Origin: Leuconostoc mesenteroides subsp. mesenteroides ATCC 8293
GTDB taxonomy: Bacteria; Bacillota; Bacilli; Lactobacillales; Lactobacillaceae
Direction: 5' to 3'
Length of the DNA stretch: 64,000 nucleotides
Assembly (NCBI RefSeq): GCF_000014445.1
Contig: NC_008531.1
Coordinates: 1,209,001 to 1,273,000, forward strand
Position numbers and translations under genes: made by a program. The notes below the pieces were generated by a model. The model saw only the letters and a program-made list of their open reading frames with translations, was not told where the DNA came from and made no database searches. Positions 61,271 to 64,000 of the stretch are shown piece by piece. How positions within the stretch are numbered: position 1 is the first letter of the stretch; the number at the start of each line of letters is the position of its first letter.

Positions 61271-63463
61271 TTATTGCGGCGCCAACATGGTTAATCCAAT
61301 GCGATTTCTTTTTTCATCAACATCAACAATCCAGACCTCAACAATATCACCAACAGATACAATTTCAGATGGATGTTTAATACGACGTGTACTTATTCTA
61401 GAAATATGCACAAGTCCATCGTGTTTGACGCCCAGATCCACAAATGCACCAAAATCCACAACATTGCGAACGGTACCTTGTAGTTTCATACCTGCTTTCA
61501 AATCTTCAATGTGCATAACATCAGATTTTAGCAATGCCCCTACCATTTCTGAACGACCATCTCGTCCCGGCTTTTGTAAGCTCATAATCATATCATGCAA
61601 CGTTTGTATACCAACATCTAATTGTTCCGCTGTGTGCTCATTATCTAATCGGTTCAATACCGTATTAGCTTCATCTGTCGCTAAGTTTACTGGGTTTATG
61701 TTTGCTAATGACAATAACTTTTTAGCAGCGGTATAACTTTCTGGATGAATATCCGTGTTATCTAATATATTCTTACCATCCTCAATACGTAAAAATCCAG
61801 CAGCCTGTTCATACGCTTTAGGTCCTAAACGTGGTACTTTCTTGATTTGTGTACGTGATGTAAATTCACCAAAGTCGTTTCGATAATTAACGATATTTTG
61901 AGCCAAATTCTTATTTAGGCCGGCAATGTGAGCTAATAACGCAGGTGAGGCTGTATTTAAATTAACCCCAACTTGGTTAACTGCTGTTTCAACAACGTTG
62001 TCTACTTGTTCATCTAGTGTTTTTGCATTCAAATCATGCTGATATTGACCAACACCAACGGACTTTGGATCAATCTTGATTAATTCAGCTAACGGGTCCT
62101 GAATCCTGCGCCCAATAGAAATCGCACTGCGCTCTTCCACGTGTAAATCAGGAAATTCTTCCCGCGCCTGCTCGGAAGCAGAATAGACTGAAGCGCCCGC
62201 TTCGTTGACAATGGTATACTTTACACCGGCTGGCAAATTTTCCGCAACAAACTCTTCAGATTCACGAGACGCTGTGCCATTCCCAATTGCTACCAGCTCT
62301 ACCTTGTAATCTGATACCAATTGTTTGAAAGTGTTAATTGCTTCGGACCGTTTCTGCACATTAGCTGGTTTATGCGGATAGATAACCTGCTTAGCTAAAA
62401 ACTTGCCATTGCTGTCAATAATTGCTAATTTTGATCCTGTACGAAATCCTGGATCAAAACCCATCACAATTTTATTCTTCAGCGGTGCTTGCATCAAAAG
62501 ATGATAAAGATTGTCACCAAATACCTTAATGGCTTGCTCTTGTGCTTGGGTTGTCAATTCTTGTCTAATTTCTCTTTCGACTGCTGGACGAATAAAACGT
62601 TTATAAGCATCTTCAATGGCACGTTGTAATATCTCATATCCTTGGCCTGTCGGATTTTGCCCGTTCAACTCTTTCGTTTGAATAAAGTGCATCATACGCG
62701 CCTCAGAAAAATCAATTTTCACTGATAATATGCCCTCTTTTTCACCTCTGTTCACTGCTAAAATACGAAATTTATTGTTGAGAAGTGATTTAATTGTTTC
62801 AGTAAAATCGTAATATTGCTCGTAAACTTTTTGCTCATCTTTTCCAGCCATACCACGCTTTAAGCTAGAAACCAACAACCCATCTACAGCCATTCTCAAG
62901 CGTAGCCATTGACGATAATTAGCATTTTCACCGATTTGTTCAGCCAAAATTTCATGCACTCCTGCACGCACATCGACCATAGTTGGTAAAGCTTCATTAA
63001 CGTAATTTCGAAAATCATCATCAATATTACTATTAATATGCGTCATTAACCAGTCGGCAAGTGGTTGCAGACCATTTTCTCGTGCAACCATCGCTCTGGT
63101 CCGACGTTTTTGTTTATATGGTAAATATATATCTTCTAGTTCCTGAAGCGTCTGAACGTCTTGAATACTCTTTTGCAAAGCATCAGTCAATTTGCGTTGT
63201 TCAAAAATGGCTTTCAAAACTGTATTTTTTCGTTCTACTAACTCTTTTGACCTTTTTGCAATAGATTGGATATCACGAATCTGTACTTCATCCAGTTCAC
63301 CCGTCATTTCTTTTCGATATCTGGCGATGAAAGGGACAGTTGATCCTTCGTTAAGCAAGGTTAGTGTAGCATTAATTTGCTTTTTAGTTATATTCGTTAC
63401 TTTAGCCGCAACACTTTGCGCAATAACGTCTTGCGTTGGCTCATGTTGTATTAATTCTGTCAT
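61271..63463 (-). CDS. tex: Transcription accessory protein Tex (S1 RNA-binding)
   Basis: 730 residues. Order of domains: N-terminal helical Tex region with VPFIARYRKEMTGELDE (about 45-61), YqgF/RNase H-like fold with VMGFDPGFRTGSKLAIID (about 335), HhH motifs with LNKNLAQNIVNYRNDFG and IKKVPRLGPKAYEQAAGFLRI, and a C-terminal S1 domain (GTVRNVVDFGAFVDLGVKHDGLVH, in part). Full length. RBS GGAGG is 13 bases before the ATG. Nucleic-acid binding protein affecting transcription and stress survival. Confidence 0.96.
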   Translation of the reverse strand: MTELIQHEPTQDVIAQSVAAKVTNITKKQINATLTLLNEGSTVPFIARYRKEMTGELDEVQIRDIQSIAKRSKELVERKNTVLKAIFEQRKLTDALQKSIQDVQTLQELEDIYLPYKQKRRTRAMVARENGLQPLADWLMTHINSNIDDDFRNYVNEALPTMVDVRAGVHEILAEQIGENANYRQWLRLRMAVDGLLVSSLKRGMAGKDEQKVYEQYYDFTETIKSLLNNKFRILAVNRGEKEGILSVKIDFSEARMMHFIQTKELNGQNPTGQGYEILQRAIEDAYKRFIRPAVEREIRQELTTQAQEQAIKVFGDNLYHLLMQAPLKNKIVMGFDPGFRTGSKLAIIDSNGKFLAKQVIYPHKPANVQKRSEAINTFKQLVSDYKVELVAIGNGTASRESEEFVAENLPAGVKYTIVNEAGASVYSASEQAREEFPDLHVEERSAISIGRRIQDPLAELIKIDPKSVGVGQYQHDLNAKTLDEQVDNVVETAVNQVGVNLNTASPALLAHIAGLNKNLAQNIVNYRNDFGEFTSRTQIKKVPRLGPKAYEQAAGFLRIEDGKNILDNTDIHPESYTAAKKLLSLANINPVNLATDEANTVLNRLDNEHTAEQLDVGIQTLHDMIMSLQKPGRDGRSEMVGALLKSDVMHIEDLKAGMKLQGTVRNVVDFGAFVDLGVKHDGLVHISRISTRRIKHPSEIVSVGDIVEVWIVDVDEKRNRIGLTMLAPQ

Positions 63464-63548
63464 GTTTAGTGTGTTTCCTCCACAAAAACTATTATACTAG
63501 ATTACTGCTGGAATATATTTAGAATAATAATCATGACTGCACAAAAAA

Positions 63549-63568
63549 ACACTACCAAAAAGTAGCGT
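63549..63568 (-). terminator. Terminator after the universal stress protein gene
   Basis: ACACTAC/GTAGCGT stem (one G-U) followed on the minus strand by a T-run (63543-63549). Confidence 0.7.
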
Positions 63569-63585
63569 AATCATCTTTATCAAAT

Positions 63586-64000
63586 CTATTGTACTAGCAA
63601 TACACTGGTTTCAGCATGCTCTGAAACATATCGAGCCGTTGAACCCATGAATACACGCATGACAATATTAGTACCGGTTTTTCCCATTACGATTAAATCA
63701 GGACTGAGTTGTTCTGGGACCTGATCAGCCAAAACAAAACGAGCATCACCTTGTAGGACATGTGTATCAACTGCAATTTCAGCGTCTTTGACAACAGCTG
63801 CTGCCTCATCAAGTTTTGCTGATGCTGTATTAGTCATTCTCTGCACCAAAGAATCATAAAAAGATTGGTCAGAGTCGTAATAAGTGATGGTTGGATACTG
63901 AATTACATTAACGATATCTATTTTAGCATCAAACTTCTTTGCCAATTCAACGCTAAAATCGACTGCTCTTTGAGCTGCTTCGCTACCGTCTATCGCAACA
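63586..64000 (-). CDS. Universal stress protein UspA family (partial, N-terminus outside window)
   Basis: At least 138 residues on the minus strand; the frame is open at base 64000 and reads VAIDGSEAAQRAVDFSVELAKKF there, so only a few N-terminal residues are missing. The ATP-binding signature GKTGTNIVMRVFMGSTARYVSEH (G-2x-G-9x-G-S/T, given in part) and the ending TSVLLVQ are present, so it belongs to the ATP-binding Usp group. Single-domain protein. Its own terminator follows. Confidence 0.93.
   Translation of the reverse strand, partial: VAIDGSEAAQRAVDFSVELAKKFDAKIDIVNVIQYPTITYYDSDQSFYDSLVQRMTNTASAKLDEAAAVVKDAEIAVDTHVLQGDARFVLADQVPEQLSPDLIVMGKTGTNIVMRVFMGSTARYVSEHAETSVLLVQ

Overview
The window is a low-GC Firmicute chromosome segment, most likely from a heterofermentative lactic acid bacterium of the Leuconostoc group. 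This rests on the protein content (class 1A dihydroorotate dehydrogenase, AckA, YlbF/UPF0342, CsbD, ArgR-ArgS, an EcsAB-HIT-PrsA block), T-box and preQ1 control, and cre-like sites. The species is inferred, not proven. No rRNA, tRNA, CRISPR array, insertion sequence or integrase was seen.

Layout. 1-9.1 kb: housekeeping genes, almost all on the minus strand: signal peptidase (cut by the window edge), YlbF-like protein, PBP1A, ArgR, ArgS behind a T-box leader, a DUF2187-like protein, CoaBC, then an RHH-SPFH-LURP-one operon and CsbD. 9.1-11.7 kb: a gene-poor stretch with a frameshifted membrane-protein gene, a 72-residue membrane protein and several structured minus-strand transcription units. 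At least two of these look like paralogous small RNAs and one carries a cre-like site. 11.7-16.4 kb: trmB-ecsB-ecsA facing hit, a coiled-coil protein and prsA. 16.4-24.4 kb: a sulfur/amino-acid cluster (MFS exporter, aminotransferase, D-2-hydroxyacid dehydrogenase, three-part amino-acid ABC importer, cystathionine lyase/synthase) with a divergent LysR regulator. 24.7-29.3 kb: SDR, queT with preQ1 riboswitch, rpoD, and dnaG split by a one-base frameshift. 29.5-33.9 kb: an alpha-xyloside locus (AraC, GH31 xylosidase, GPH symporter) with a cre beside its promoter.

34.15-49.3 kb is a plasmid-derived island: a RepA_N-like replication initiator with four 23-bp iterons inside its own gene, an XRE regulator, an SSB-like protein, a candidate oriT, a mobilization protein broken by a homopolymer frameshift, a relaxase broken by one in-frame TGA, a membrane-anchored nuclease, several small plasmid proteins behind hairpin-rich leaders, and a two-gene AAA-ATPase/subtilase system resembling IetA-IetS (plasmid stability and phage defence). 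The ATPase carries a C-terminal helix-turn-helix, and two identical 12-bp operator-like repeats sit over its promoter. That pair is the best candidate here for an unusual system.

49.4-64 kb returns to chromosomal genes: a mannose-family PTS operon with a cre, a TetR regulator and a divergent alpha/beta hydrolase, a 47-residue basic protein, dprA, an ABC-F ATPase, pyrD, ackA with a cre, a cell-wall amidase, tex, and a universal stress protein cut by the right edge.
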